Part shown: positions 27,869-37,674 of the stretch, in pieces | How the letters are laid out: the number at the start of each line of letters is the position of its first letter | Position numbering within the stretch: the first letter of the stretch is position 1 | Assembly (NCBI RefSeq): GCF_000423305.1 | Contig: NZ_AUHS01000020.1 | Location: forward strand, 37,716 to 101,715 | Direction of reading: 5' to 3' | DNA length: 64,000 bases | Source of the DNA: Legionella moravica DSM 19234 | GTDB lineage: Bacteria > Pseudomonadota > Gammaproteobacteria > Legionellales > Legionellaceae | Made by a program: the position numbers and the translations under genes | The notes under the pieces: generated by a model | Database searches by the model: none | Seen by the model: only the letters and a program-made list of their open reading frames with translations | What the model was told of the DNA's origin: nothing

Positions 27869-28210
27869 ATGCATGAATTATGGTTGTGCAAGAGTATCCT
27901 TGAGCTTGTTACTCAACAAGCAGTTGCGAAACAATATGCGCAAGTTAAAACAATTGTTTTGGAACTTGGCCAGTTAAGTGCTGTTGACCTGGAATCATTG
28001 AATTTTAGTTTTAAGGTGATAGCGCAGGGCTCTGTCGCTCAAAATGCCGAGCTGCAAGTTATTGAAGTTCCCGGTGAAGCTCTGTGTCATGCCTGTCATG
28101 CAAAGGTACCTGTTAAACAATACTACGATGATTGTCCTAAGTGTGGCAGTCATGCATTAAGTATTATACAGGGTGAAGAGTTACGAATTAAATCCATGAT
28201 GGTTGAATAA
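27869..28210 (+). CDS. hypA: HypA, hydrogenase nickel incorporation protein
   Basis: HypA delivers nickel to the large subunit of [NiFe]-hydrogenase together with HypB. The ATG at 27869, with AGGGAA upstream, gives the essential N-terminal MHE nickel site and 113 residues, the normal length. The zinc domain has CHACH and CPKCG. It is the first gene of the hydrogenase locus and its stop overlaps the hypB ATG. Confidence 0.94.
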   Translation: MHELWLCKSILELVTQQAVAKQYAQVKTIVLELGQLSAVDLESLNFSFKVIAQGSVAQNAELQVIEVPGEALCHACHAKVPVKQYYDDCPKCGSHALSIIQGEELRIKSMMVE

Positions 28211-28962
28211 TGTGTGGAATTTGCGGATGTACTGAAGAATCGAATCATAGTATAGATCACGAGCATCATCATGATCATCAGGAGCATGAAGGGCATTTGA
28301 TTCAGGTTGAACAAAATATTTTGGCAAAAAATAATCAGTACGCTAAGGACAATGAACGTTATTTTTTGCAAAAAAATATTTTGGCATTAAACATGATGTC
28401 CAGCCCCGGTTCAGGAAAAACGACTTTGCTTGCCAAAACAATAAGCGATCTAAACACGATCATTGATATAGCGGTAGTTGTTGGTGATCAACAAACTGAT
28501 TTTGATGCCAGTGCAATTAAAGACAGTGGAGGAACTGCCATCCAAATTAATACGGGAAAAGTCTGTCATTTGGATGCTCACCGAGTGGGGCATGTGTTAG
28601 AAGGACTCCCGTTGAAGGATCGGTCGATATTAATCATTGAAAACATAGGTAATCTGGTCTGTCCCGCTTTATTTGATTTGGGTGAACTTTATAAAATCGT
28701 CATGTTATCCGTTACCGAAGGGGATAATAAACCCCTTAAATATCCCGATATGTTCCATGCCGCAGATTTATTAGTGATCACTAAAACGGATCTTCTCCCC
28801 TACGTTGATTTTGATCTGGATCAATGTAAAGAGTACGCCCATAGAATCAATCCGGAACTTGAAATCCTGCCACTTTCTACAAAGAGTGGTGAAGGGTTGC
28901 AAGAATGGTATGAATGGTTGAACACTCAATTAACGAGGCTTTCTGACTTAAAGAAGTTGTAA
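28210..28962 (+). CDS. hypB: HypB, hydrogenase nickel-loading GTPase
   Basis: The 250-residue GTPase drives nickel insertion. The N terminus has the CxxCGC metal site (MCGICGCTEE) and a histidine-rich stretch (HDHEHHHDHQEHEGH) that can store nickel. The G domain has the P-loop MMSSPGSGKTTLL and TKTDLLPY. It overlaps hypA by one base, and hypF starts right after it. Confidence 0.95.
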   Translation: MCGICGCTEESNHSIDHEHHHDHQEHEGHLIQVEQNILAKNNQYAKDNERYFLQKNILALNMMSSPGSGKTTLLAKTISDLNTIIDIAVVVGDQQTDFDASAIKDSGGTAIQINTGKVCHLDAHRVGHVLEGLPLKDRSILIIENIGNLVCPALFDLGELYKIVMLSVTEGDNKPLKYPDMFHAADLLVITKTDLLPYVDFDLDQCKEYAHRINPELEILPLSTKSGEGLQEWYEWLNTQLTRLSDLKKL

Positions 28963-31185
28963 ATGAAGCACAACAGGCTGCAGATTAAGATTCAGGGGCA
29001 AGTTCAGGGGGTCGGTTTCAGGCCTTGTGCCTACAGGATTGCGAAAAAACTGGATTTAACGGGATGGATTCAGAATAATGGCGCGGGGGTGCTTATTGAG
29101 ATTCAGGGAAGTCAAAGTGCTCGGTTTTTGGATGAGCTGAAGAATAATTTGCCTCCATTGGCAAAATTGAGCCATACCCACTCACAGATCCTTCCATTAG
29201 TATCAGCAGAAACCGGATTTGACATTCGAGAGAGTACACCTGGAACCGTAAGTACGATAATTAGTCCGGATACCTGTGTTTGCCCTCAATGCCTGAACGA
29301 ATTATTTGATCCAAAAAGCCATTATCTTTTATACCCCTTTCTCAATTGTACTCATTGCGGCCCAAGATATTCAATAACACGTGGTTTGCCTTATGATCGG
29401 TGTCAAACTTCAATGGATGCATTTCCGCTGTGTAAAAGGTGTCGTGCTGATTATTTAAATCCTGAAAACAGACGTTATCATGCCCAACCTACAGCTTGTA
29501 GTGATTGCGGTCCGCACCTTTTTTCATCTATTCATGATGTAGCGCAACGGATACTGCGTGGAGAAGTGATTGCATTAAAAAGCCTGGGTGGATATCAGTT
29601 AATTTGCGACGCGCGAAATGAAGCCAGTATTTTAAAGCTCAGAGAACGCAAAAACAGAGAAGCAAAGCCATTGGCATTGATGGTGGCAAACCTTGTCAGT
29701 GCGAAAGCTCTCGTTCACGTGACGGAGCAAGGTAAAATCGTATTGGAGAGTCGAGAGAGACCTATAGTTTTGTTGGAAAAAAAAGATCGAACCCTACCTG
29801 ATGCGTTGGCTCCGGGATTAAATCATCTTGGAGTGATGTTGCCTTACACACCAATTCATTATTTATTGTTTCATGCATTGGCAGGAGAACCTGAGGGGAG
29901 CCAATGGCTTGATGAATTTCAAGCAATGATTTTGGTGGTAACCAGCGCTAACTTTGGTGGTGAGCCTTTAATTATCGACGATAATGAAGCGCGAGACAAA
30001 CTGTCCTCTATAGCGGAACAAACGGTATCCTACAATCGTCAGATAGTCACCCGAGCTGATGATTCGGTTGTCCATATGGTGAATGATGCCCCGCTTTTTA
30101 TACGTCGCTCCCGAGGATACGTTCCTCAGCCTATTCAATTGCCCCGAGCCATTCCTTCCGTTTTGGCAGTAGGGGGCCATTTAAAAAATACCTTGTGCAT
30201 TACTCGCGGAGATGAAGCTTTTGTGTCACAACACATAGGGAGCTTAACCAACAAGGCAACGATTGAGTTTTTTCATGAGACTCTGGAGCATTTAAAGCGC
30301 TTTTTGGATGTTGAACCAGAACGAATTGCCCATGACATGCATCCAGATTTTTATACTACCCGATTCGCAGAAAATTATGGGGTTTCATCTTATGCCATTC
30401 AGCATCATCACGCTCATCTTGCATCAGTAGCTGCAGAATATCATATTGATTACCCCGTTATCGGTCTGGCTTTGGATGGTTATGGATATGGAATAGATGG
30501 TTCAGCATGGGGAGGCGAGTTGTTGTTATTGGACGAGGCGCGATTCACACGATTAGGGCATTTAGCCTGTATTCCGCAACCCGGCGGAGAGATTGCTGCT
30601 CGAGAGCCTTGGCGCATGGCGGCAGGTGTGTTGCACCATTTAGGCAGAAGCCATGAAATAGAAGCGCGGTTTGCCGATCACCCCTCCGCACAAGCACTAC
30701 ACCTTTTATTGAAACAAGGTATTAATTGTCCTCAGACCTCAAGTTGTGGGCGTTTATTTGATGCAGCAAGCGCTTTGTTGGGTGTTCAAACGCTGTCTTT
30801 TTATGAGGGGCAAGCGCCAATGAAGTTGGAAAGTCTGGTTACCAAGCCTGAAGTATTGAAACAGGGCTGGCGGATAAAGGATAATGTTTTTGATATCATG
30901 CCTGTTTTTGATTATTTATCGGATCTTGCCGATCCGGTAAGAGGAGCCAATGTGTTCCACGGGACCTTAATTGCTGGGCTTGCTGAATGGATCACCGAAG
31001 TTTGTCGAGAGAAAGCTCTCGATAGGGTGCTGTTAAGCGGTGGTTGTTTTTTAAATCAGGTCGTGGCCGAAGGATTAAGCAAGGCATTAATTCAATCCGG
31101 AATCACACCGTTGTTGCCTCGAACTCTGCCGCCTAATGATGGTGGAATTTCATTGGGACAGGCATGGATTACTGGAATAATGTAA
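28963..31185 (+). CDS. hypF: HypF, carbamoyltransferase for hydrogenase CN ligand synthesis
   Basis: HypF turns carbamoyl phosphate into the precursor of the cyanide ligands of the Ni-Fe centre. The 740 residues cover an N-terminal acylphosphatase domain (GQVQGVGFRPCAYRIA), two zinc fingers (CPQC, CTHC, CKRC, CSDC), a YrdC-like domain and a C-terminal Kae1-like carbamoyltransferase domain with HHHAHLASV and LSGGCFLNQVV. The length is complete for the family. Confidence 0.96.
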   Translation: MKHNRLQIKIQGQVQGVGFRPCAYRIAKKLDLTGWIQNNGAGVLIEIQGSQSARFLDELKNNLPPLAKLSHTHSQILPLVSAETGFDIRESTPGTVSTIISPDTCVCPQCLNELFDPKSHYLLYPFLNCTHCGPRYSITRGLPYDRCQTSMDAFPLCKRCRADYLNPENRRYHAQPTACSDCGPHLFSSIHDVAQRILRGEVIALKSLGGYQLICDARNEASILKLRERKNREAKPLALMVANLVSAKALVHVTEQGKIVLESRERPIVLLEKKDRTLPDALAPGLNHLGVMLPYTPIHYLLFHALAGEPEGSQWLDEFQAMILVVTSANFGGEPLIIDDNEARDKLSSIAEQTVSYNRQIVTRADDSVVHMVNDAPLFIRRSRGYVPQPIQLPRAIPSVLAVGGHLKNTLCITRGDEAFVSQHIGSLTNKATIEFFHETLEHLKRFLDVEPERIAHDMHPDFYTTRFAENYGVSSYAIQHHHAHLASVAAEYHIDYPVIGLALDGYGYGIDGSAWGGELLLLDEARFTRLGHLACIPQPGGEIAAREPWRMAAGVLHHLGRSHEIEARFADHPSAQALHLLLKQGINCPQTSSCGRLFDAASALLGVQTLSFYEGQAPMKLESLVTKPEVLKQGWRIKDNVFDIMPVFDYLSDLADPVRGANVFHGTLIAGLAEWITEVCREKALDRVLLSGGCFLNQVVAEGLSKALIQSGITPLLPRTLPPNDGGISLGQAWITGIM

Positions 31186-31194
31186 GGACAGATG

Positions 31195-31422
31195 ATGTGT
31201 TTAGCAATGCCGGCACAAATTACTCAAATTCTTGAAAACGATAGAGCCATTATTCAATTGGGCGGTATCACTAAAGATATTTCAATAGCTCTGGTACAAG
31301 AGATTAGCGTCGGTGATTACGTCATTATTCATGCCGGCTATGCATTAACGCGTTTGAACGAAGGTGAGGCTCAAAAAACTTTGAGCCTGTTTGCTGAAAT
31401 GCTAAAGGAACAGAGCGAATGA
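31195..31422 (+). CDS. hypC: HypC, hydrogenase maturation chaperone
   Basis: HypC binds iron with HypD and escorts the immature large subunit. The essential second-residue cysteine is given by starting at the second of two tandem ATGs (MCLAMPAQI), which also has better spacing from AGGA than the first. The protein has 75 residues and the stop overlaps hypD. Confidence 0.94.
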   Translation: MCLAMPAQITQILENDRAIIQLGGITKDISIALVQEISVGDYVIIHAGYALTRLNEGEAQKTLSLFAEMLKEQSE

Positions 31423-32525
31423 AATACATTGAAGAGTTCCGAAATGCCGATTATGCAAAAGCTCTTGCTCATGAAATCAAAGTATTGGCCGATCCCAATC
31501 GTCAGTATCAACTGATGGAGTTTTGTGGTGGTCATACTCATGCGATTCATCGTTACGGTATCCCGGATTTATTGCCGGATAATGTAGAGCTGATCCATGG
31601 TCCTGGTTGCCCTGTTTGTGTTTTACCTATGGCAAGAACCGATAAAGCAATCAGTCTTGCCAGGATGCCGAATGTGATTTTGTGCAGTTACGCGGATATG
31701 TTGCGAGTCCCCGGTTCTGGTCGACAAAGTCTTTTAACAGCCAAGGCCTCGGGTGCTGATGTCCGGATGATCTACTCCGTGGATGATGCGCTAAGAATTG
31801 CCCAGGAAAACCCGCTTAAGGAAGTGGTGTTTTTTGCCATTGGCTTTGAAACTACAACCCCTCCAACAGCCTTGGTGATTCAACAGGCGAAACAATTAAA
31901 CATCAGCAATTTTAGTGTTTTTTGTAATCATGTCCTTACTCCTGTTGCCATGGACAGCTTGTTGCAATCCGGGGAAGTAAAACTGGATGGATTCGTAGGG
32001 CCTGCTCATGTCAGTATTATTATAGGAAGTCAGCCCTATGAGGCGGTTTGCTCTACTTATAAGAAACCCATTGTCATTTCCGGATTTGAACCTTTGGATG
32101 TCTTGCATTCGATTTCGATGCTGCTTCGGCAAATTAATGAGGGTCGATGTGAGGTAGAGATTCAGTACGTACGAGCAGTGAATCGAGAGGGAAACCAGCG
32201 CTCTCAACAAATCATGGCGGAGGTTTTGGAATTACGTGAGCGATTTGAGTGGAGAGGTCTGGGGTATATCCCCCGTAGTGCTTTACAAATTAAAGCCCAG
32301 TATGCAGAGTTTGATGCGGAACGGCGTTTTGACTTACCTGAAACTGAGGGAGAAGAACACAAGCAATGCCTTTGTGGTGATGTATTGCGTGGAATAAAAA
32401 AACCGAAGGAGTGTTCGTTGTTTGCTAAAGCCTGTGTGCCAGAAAATCCCTTGGGTTCCTGCATGGTTTCATCGGAAGGAGCCTGTGCCGCTGTGTATGC
32501 ATACGGACGGGTGAATGCACTATGA
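31419..32525 (+). CDS. hypD: HypD, scaffold for Fe(CN)2CO assembly
   Basis: HypD is the 368-residue Fe-S scaffold on which the Fe(CN)2CO group is built with HypC. Conserved motifs are MEFCGGHTHAI near residue 35, HGPGCPVCVLP near residue 65 and the cysteine-rich C terminus (CLCGDVLRGIKKPKECSLF, then CVPENPLGSCMVSSEG) that binds a [4Fe-4S] cluster. It overlaps both hypC and hypE by four bases. Confidence 0.96.
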   Translation: MKYIEEFRNADYAKALAHEIKVLADPNRQYQLMEFCGGHTHAIHRYGIPDLLPDNVELIHGPGCPVCVLPMARTDKAISLARMPNVILCSYADMLRVPGSGRQSLLTAKASGADVRMIYSVDDALRIAQENPLKEVVFFAIGFETTTPPTALVIQQAKQLNISNFSVFCNHVLTPVAMDSLLQSGEVKLDGFVGPAHVSIIIGSQPYEAVCSTYKKPIVISGFEPLDVLHSISMLLRQINEGRCEVEIQYVRAVNREGNQRSQQIMAEVLELRERFEWRGLGYIPRSALQIKAQYAEFDAERRFDLPETEGEEHKQCLCGDVLRGIKKPKECSLFAKACVPENPLGSCMVSSEGACAAVYAYGRVNAL

Positions 32526-33580
32526 CAGAAGCCGTGCTTAGCCGAACCCATAAGGGCCCCAAACTGAATTTTAAGGATGGCTTAGTCAATTTAACCCATG
32601 GAAGTGGCGGTCGTGCCATGGCTCAGTTAATTGACCAACTGTTTTTACCTGCTTTTAATAATGAATGGTTAGGGCAAAAAAATGATCAAGCCTGTTTTGC
32701 GGTCTCATCAGGGCGTATGGTGATGACTACTGATGCCCATGTCATTTCCCCATTATTTTTCCCCGGAGGTGATATTGGTTCATTATCCGTGCATGGCACG
32801 ATTAATGACATTGCAATGTCCGGCGCAAAACCGTTGTACTTGACTGCCAGCTTTATTCTTGAAGAAGGTTTCCCTCTGGTTGATCTAAAAAAAATAGTAG
32901 AGTCTATGGCCAGAGCTGCTAAAGAGGCGCAGGTCGCCATCATTGCTGGTGACACCAAAGTCGTTGAGCGAGGGAAGGGGGATGGTGTTTTTATTACCAC
33001 GACCGGGATTGGGGTACTGCCTGAGGGAATTCATATCTCCGGTGATCGTGCCAGGCCAGGTGATCGCGTTATTGTGAGTGGCTATATAGGCGATCATGGG
33101 GTTGCCATCATGGCGCATCGCAATAATTTGCAATTTCAAACTCAGGTTCAATCGGATACGGCTTCATTACATGGCCTGGTTTCACATATGGTACACGCCG
33201 TGCCTGACATTCATTGTCTCCGCGATCCTACCCGTGGCGGGCTTGCTACGACTTTAAATGAGTTGGCACTTCAATCTGGTGTTGGATTGCTGATTGATGA
33301 ATCGAGCATTCCAGTTCGAACAGAAGTAGCCAGTGCCTGCGAACTGTTGGGTTTGGATGCATTGTATGCGGCCAATGAAGGAAAACTGGTGATGATTTGC
33401 TCTTCGGAGCATGCCGAATTATTATTGACTGTAATGCGTTCCCATCCTCTGGGGACCCATGCGGCAATCATCGGTGAGGTTATTGAAGATCCACGACATT
33501 TTGTTCAGTTAAAAACAAAGTTAGGGGGAATGAGGACTATAGATTGGTTGATGGGTGAACAATTACCGAGGATTTGCTAG
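32522..33580 (+). CDS. hypE: HypE, cyanide-forming hydrogenase maturation protein
   Basis: HypE dehydrates the thiocarboxamide on its own C-terminal cysteine to thiocyanate. The gene encodes 352 residues of the PurM-like fold with LTHGSGGRAMAQLI near the start and CLRDPTRGGLATTLNELA in the middle. The required C-terminal motif PRIC is intact. The long C terminus reaches close to the next gene. Confidence 0.96.
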   Translation: MTEAVLSRTHKGPKLNFKDGLVNLTHGSGGRAMAQLIDQLFLPAFNNEWLGQKNDQACFAVSSGRMVMTTDAHVISPLFFPGGDIGSLSVHGTINDIAMSGAKPLYLTASFILEEGFPLVDLKKIVESMARAAKEAQVAIIAGDTKVVERGKGDGVFITTTGIGVLPEGIHISGDRARPGDRVIVSGYIGDHGVAIMAHRNNLQFQTQVQSDTASLHGLVSHMVHAVPDIHCLRDPTRGGLATTLNELALQSGVGLLIDESSIPVRTEVASACELLGLDALYAANEGKLVMICSSEHAELLLTVMRSHPLGTHAAIIGEVIEDPRHFVQLKTKLGGMRTIDWLMGEQLPRIC

Positions 33581-33603
33581 GTCGACTTATAAGGATTTTC
33601 CGC

Positions 33604-34743
33604 ATGCACGATAAAAGCAGTTATTTTTTACCCCATAACCGGTTGCAAGAATTATTGGATGCTTTGAATGGTGCAGGCTATTCCTGTATCGGTCCGCAAG
33701 TACGTGATCATGCCATAGTCTATGATGTCCTGACTCATGCAGATCAATTGCCCTGGAGTCTTCGCGATCATCAAGCTCCCGGAGAATATCGGCTGGAACA
33801 AATCGCAGAACGCAAAGCCTTTGCTTTTGCCAACGGCCCTCAAGCCATCAAACCGGTTTTATTTAAACCACAGGAAACTTTATGGACTGTTGTTCGTAAT
33901 GACGAGGGCAAATTACAGTTTAAATCACACCATCCGGATGAACCACCGGTTGCGATTATTGGCGCCCGTTCCTGTGATTTAGCCGCGATGCGCATTCAGG
34001 ACAAAGTATTTGTTGAAAGCAGTAAACCGGATCCACGATATACGAAGAGAAGAGAACAATTATTCGTTGTTGCAGTCAACTGTACCTATTCTTCTGCGAA
34101 TTGTTTTTGCGTTTCGGCAGGTACTGGACCAGAAGTTAAGGATCCTTTTGATATTCTTATGACCGAAGTTGATGATGGCTTTGTGGTAAGAACGGGCAGT
34201 AAGCGAGGTCAAGAAATTATTGATGATTTAGCCTTGATTCAGGCACAAAAAGCACAATGCGCGAATGCGGCTGCTCAAGTCAAAAATGCCGGGGACATGC
34301 AAACCAAAAAGATACCTTTGGACAACCAAAAAGGGTTACGCGATTTATTGTTTGCCAATTTAAATCATTCTCGTTGGGAAGATGTTGCCGAGCGTTGTTT
34401 GTCCTGTGGTAATTGCACCTCGGTTTGCCCAACCTGTTTTTGTCACAGTGAAGTCGAAAAACCCGAGTTGGATGGTTCGAGCAGCGAACATCAAAGAGAA
34501 TGGGATTCCTGTTTCACTACAGGACACAGCAATATAAACGGAACTGTTATCCGTAATGACACGCAAAAACAATATCGTCAATGGCTCACGCATAAAGTAG
34601 GAAGCTGGTTTGATCAGTTTGGAACCAGCGGATGTGTGGGGTGTGGACGATGTGCTACCTGGTGTCCTGTAGGTATTGATATTACAGAAGAACTGGCTGC
34701 CATCTCCGGGGAATCCAATGTGAGGATTAAAAAAAGTGATTAA
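33604..34743 (+). CDS. [NiFe]-hydrogenase group 3b beta subunit (Fe-S protein)
   Basis: This subunit carries two [4Fe-4S] clusters for electron transfer between the flavin and the small subunit. The C-terminal third has CLSCGNCTSVCPTC and CVGCGRCATWCPVGID. The N-terminal domain matches the HydB-like beta subunit of sulfhydrogenase/NADP-linked hydrogenases. I use the ATG preceded by AAGGA; an upstream TTG overlaps hypE. The 379-residue protein is followed by the gamma subunit with an 8-base overlap. Confidence 0.88.
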   Translation: MHDKSSYFLPHNRLQELLDALNGAGYSCIGPQVRDHAIVYDVLTHADQLPWSLRDHQAPGEYRLEQIAERKAFAFANGPQAIKPVLFKPQETLWTVVRNDEGKLQFKSHHPDEPPVAIIGARSCDLAAMRIQDKVFVESSKPDPRYTKRREQLFVVAVNCTYSSANCFCVSAGTGPEVKDPFDILMTEVDDGFVVRTGSKRGQEIIDDLALIQAQKAQCANAAAQVKNAGDMQTKKIPLDNQKGLRDLLFANLNHSRWEDVAERCLSCGNCTSVCPTCFCHSEVEKPELDGSSSEHQREWDSCFTTGHSNINGTVIRNDTQKQYRQWLTHKVGSWFDQFGTSGCVGCGRCATWCPVGIDITEELAAISGESNVRIKKSD

Positions 34744-35581
34744 TACCTGTCCTGATCCTTATTTGCCTTATGAAGTTGAAATCGTTGATAGAATACAGGA
34801 ATCAAACTCAATTTTTACATTACATCTGAGATTTACTGATACCGATCTTCATCAACACTACAGCTTTTATCCCGGGCAGTTCAATATGCTGTACCTCTAT
34901 GGTGTGGGAGAAGTTGCAATATCCATTGTTTCTGATCCCAGAGAACAAAGCGTCCTTACTCATACCATTCGTGCTGTCGGTCGCGTAACACGGGCATTAC
35001 AGCAATTGCAGATTGGGGATAGACTGGGTATTCGCGGCCCATATGGTCGAGGATGGCCACTTGAAGAAGTAAAAGGAAAAGACGTGGTTGTTCTAACAGG
35101 TGGCTTGGGATGTGCTCCTTCCATTTCAATTATTAATTATATTTTAGCGAGAAGAAAACACTACGGTCATCTGAGCATCTTGCAGGGGGTAAAGCATAGC
35201 GATGACTTTATCTTTCGAAAGCAATACGCCAAATGGCAGAAATCGCCTCACACTGAAGTACATATTGCCGCGGATCAGGCAGGCCCTAAATGGCCATGGA
35301 GTGTGGGTTATGTAACGGATATGATTGATAAAATACCTTTAAATCCAGAGCAGACCGTAGCGATGATGTGCGGGCCAGAGATGATGATGCATACTGCCAT
35401 TAAAGTGCTTGGCGGAAAAGGGCTTTCCGACGACCAGATGTTTTTGAGTATGGAACGTAATATGGAATGCGGAATTGGGCAATGCGGTCATTGCCAGTAC
35501 GGCGGACTTTTTGTCTGTAAAGATGGTCCTGTATTTGCTTATTCTCAAATTAAAGCTTTATTTAAAGAACCAGGGTTTTAA
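34736..35581 (+). CDS. [NiFe]-hydrogenase group 3b gamma subunit (FAD/NAD(P)-binding)
   Basis: The 281-residue protein resembles the ferredoxin-NADP reductase fold of the HydG-like gamma subunit. YPGQFNMLYLYGVGEVAIS gives the flavin-binding part, GGLGCAPSISIINY the nucleotide site and CGIGQCGHCQYG followed by a further cysteine a C-terminal [2Fe-2S] site. It should exchange electrons with NAD(P)H. The start is GTG, overlapping the beta subunit by 8 bases. Confidence 0.87.
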   Translation: MINTCPDPYLPYEVEIVDRIQESNSIFTLHLRFTDTDLHQHYSFYPGQFNMLYLYGVGEVAISIVSDPREQSVLTHTIRAVGRVTRALQQLQIGDRLGIRGPYGRGWPLEEVKGKDVVVLTGGLGCAPSISIINYILARRKHYGHLSILQGVKHSDDFIFRKQYAKWQKSPHTEVHIAADQAGPKWPWSVGYVTDMIDKIPLNPEQTVAMMCGPEMMMHTAIKVLGGKGLSDDQMFLSMERNMECGIGQCGHCQYGGLFVCKDGPVFAYSQIKALFKEPGF

Positions 35582-35603
35582 TTTTTGACTGCTTGAGAAT
35601 CCT

Positions 35604-36389
35604 ATGAAGCCACGTGTTGCTGTACATAAATTTACATCCTGTGATGGGTGCCAATTGGCCTTTTTAAATGCGGGAGAAGCCTTGCTGGCTTTGGCCGAAT
35701 TGGTTGATCTGGTACATTTTGCTGAAGCAGGCGCAGTAGATGTTGATGCAAGAGTTGATATTGCCTTTGTTGAGGGCAGTATTTCTACACCACATGAAGA
35801 AGAACGAATCAAAAAAATCCGGGAGCAAAGCAAATACATTATTACCATAGGCTCCTGCGCCACTACCGGAGGGATTCAGGCATTACGAAATAGTGCTGAT
35901 GCGGATGAATGGATGGCCAGCGTTTATGCCTCTCCCGAGTACATCAAGACCCTAAGTACATCCACTGCCATTTCTCAGCATGTGCGTGTTGATTGGGAGC
36001 TTTGGGGATGTCCTGTTAATGGAAAGCAGGTATTGGAAGCTATTCGTTTTCTACTGTCGCATTCGACACCCCGGATAAAAAAAGATTCTGAATGTATGGA
36101 GTGTAAACGTAAGGGTAATGTGTGTGTTTTAATTACTAAAAAACAACCGTGTATGGGACCGGTAACTCAATTAGGTTGTGGCTCGCTTTGTCCTTCGTTG
36201 GGGCGTGCCTGCTATGCCTGTTATGGACCTAAAGAAAACCCTAACACTACTTCTTTAGGAACGCGTTTTGAATCCTGGGGAATCAATAAAGAAGCGGTCT
36301 CAAGACAATTTTTACAGATTAATAATCAAGCGCCCGCCTTCAAAAAAGCAGGCAATTATTTTAAGGGAATTCGGATTATCAATGAGTAA
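35604..36389 (+). CDS. [NiFe]-hydrogenase group 3b small (delta) subunit
   Basis: The 261-residue small subunit carries Fe-S clusters next to the Ni-Fe site. KFTSCDGCQLAFLN has the CxxC of the proximal cluster, with further ligands in GSCATTGGIQ and ELWGCPVNG. Four more cysteine pairs near the C terminus (CMECKRKGNVC, CGSLCPSLGRACYACYG) indicate additional clusters. There is no twin-arginine signal, so the enzyme is cytoplasmic. It overlaps the large subunit start by 8 bases. Confidence 0.9.
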   Translation: MKPRVAVHKFTSCDGCQLAFLNAGEALLALAELVDLVHFAEAGAVDVDARVDIAFVEGSISTPHEEERIKKIREQSKYIITIGSCATTGGIQALRNSADADEWMASVYASPEYIKTLSTSTAISQHVRVDWELWGCPVNGKQVLEAIRFLLSHSTPRIKKDSECMECKRKGNVCVLITKKQPCMGPVTQLGCGSLCPSLGRACYACYGPKENPNTTSLGTRFESWGINKEAVSRQFLQINNQAPAFKKAGNYFKGIRIINE

Positions 36390-37674
36390 TAACGTATCGA
36401 TTAATGTTCCTATACTGGCGCGAGTTGAAGGTGAGGGTGCACTGGAGCTGCATATTCGTGATAGCGAAATCGAAACATTAAAATTAAAAATTTATGAGCC
36501 ACCACGATTGTTTGAGAAATTTCTGGAAGGGCGTAGTTACACAGAAGTATTGGATATTGTCGCCAGGATTTGCGGTATCTGTCCTGTAGCGTATCAAATG
36601 AGCGCAACTCAGGCGATTGAACAGTGTTTTTCGATACAGCCCAGCCCCTGGGTGAGAACCATGCGTCGTTTGTTTTATTGTGGCGAGTGGCTGGAAAGTC
36701 ATAGCATGCACATTCATTTTTTGGCTTTACCTGATTTTTTGGGATTTAATTCAGTTCCTGAAATGGCTAAACACCATCCTGAAGAAGTGCGCAGAGGAAT
36801 GCGTTTGCAAGCCTTTGGTAATGATTTAATTAAATTATTGGGTGGACGTTCGGTACATCCGGTAGGTGCTTGTGTCGGTGGCTTTTATAAAGCGCCTCAG
36901 CGTACAGAAATCAATTTAATGCTGGAAAAAGCCAGAGAGCGGGTGGCCGATTGTGTTGGATTAATTGAATGGCTTGCAACTCTTAAATTGCCAGATAATT
37001 CCCATGAGTTCACCTCGGTGTCTTTGTATCATCCCACTGAATATCCGATGAATGAAGGCCGGATTGTCTCTGATCATGGCTTGAACATCAGGATTGATGA
37101 GTTTAACGCGTACTTCACTGAGCATCAGGTTTCTTATTCAACCGCTTTGCATTGTCTGTTACAGAACAAGCCTTATTTGGTTGGCCCCTTGGCCAGGCTT
37201 AATAATTGTTTCGGACATCTTCCTGTACCTATTCATCTTTTGTTACAGGATCTGAATATTCATTTTCCTTCTCATAATATGTATCACTGCATTATTGCCC
37301 GCGCGGTTGAACTGTATTATGCAGTCCTTGAATCCATACGTATTTTGGAACAGTATGAACTCCCTGAATTGTCACATCCTGAAATAGTACCTCAAGCAGG
37401 AGTGGGCTTTGGGTGCACAGAGGCTCCCAGAGGGATGTTATGGCAGAATATAGCCTTGGATCACGAGGGTATAGTCAGTTTCGCGCGTATAGTCCCTCCA
37501 ACCAGTCAAAACCAGGCACGTATTGAGGAAGATTTGGGCATTTCTTTAAGACAGTTTGGGTTGAATAAAAGGGAAGATGAATTAAGACATTTTAGCGAAA
37601 TGATCATTCGTAATTACGACCCCTGTATTTCATGCTCGACGCACTTTCTAAAGTTAACCGTAAATCGAACATGA
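36382..37674 (+). CDS. [NiFe]-hydrogenase group 3b large (alpha) subunit
   Basis: The large subunit holds the Ni-Fe(CN)2CO site. The four cysteine ligands are C64 and C67 in ARICGICPVAY and C415 and C418 in DPCISCSTHF. The C-terminal tail after H421 (9 residues) should be removed by the protease encoded next. I start it at the ATG overlapping the small-subunit stop, giving 430 residues; the longer frame runs inside the upstream gene. The beta-gamma-delta-alpha order is that of group 3b enzymes. Confidence 0.93.
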   Translation: MSNNVSINVPILARVEGEGALELHIRDSEIETLKLKIYEPPRLFEKFLEGRSYTEVLDIVARICGICPVAYQMSATQAIEQCFSIQPSPWVRTMRRLFYCGEWLESHSMHIHFLALPDFLGFNSVPEMAKHHPEEVRRGMRLQAFGNDLIKLLGGRSVHPVGACVGGFYKAPQRTEINLMLEKARERVADCVGLIEWLATLKLPDNSHEFTSVSLYHPTEYPMNEGRIVSDHGLNIRIDEFNAYFTEHQVSYSTALHCLLQNKPYLVGPLARLNNCFGHLPVPIHLLLQDLNIHFPSHNMYHCIIARAVELYYAVLESIRILEQYELPELSHPEIVPQAGVGFGCTEAPRGMLWQNIALDHEGIVSFARIVPPTSQNQARIEEDLGISLRQFGLNKREDELRHFSEMIIRNYDPCISCSTHFLKLTVNRT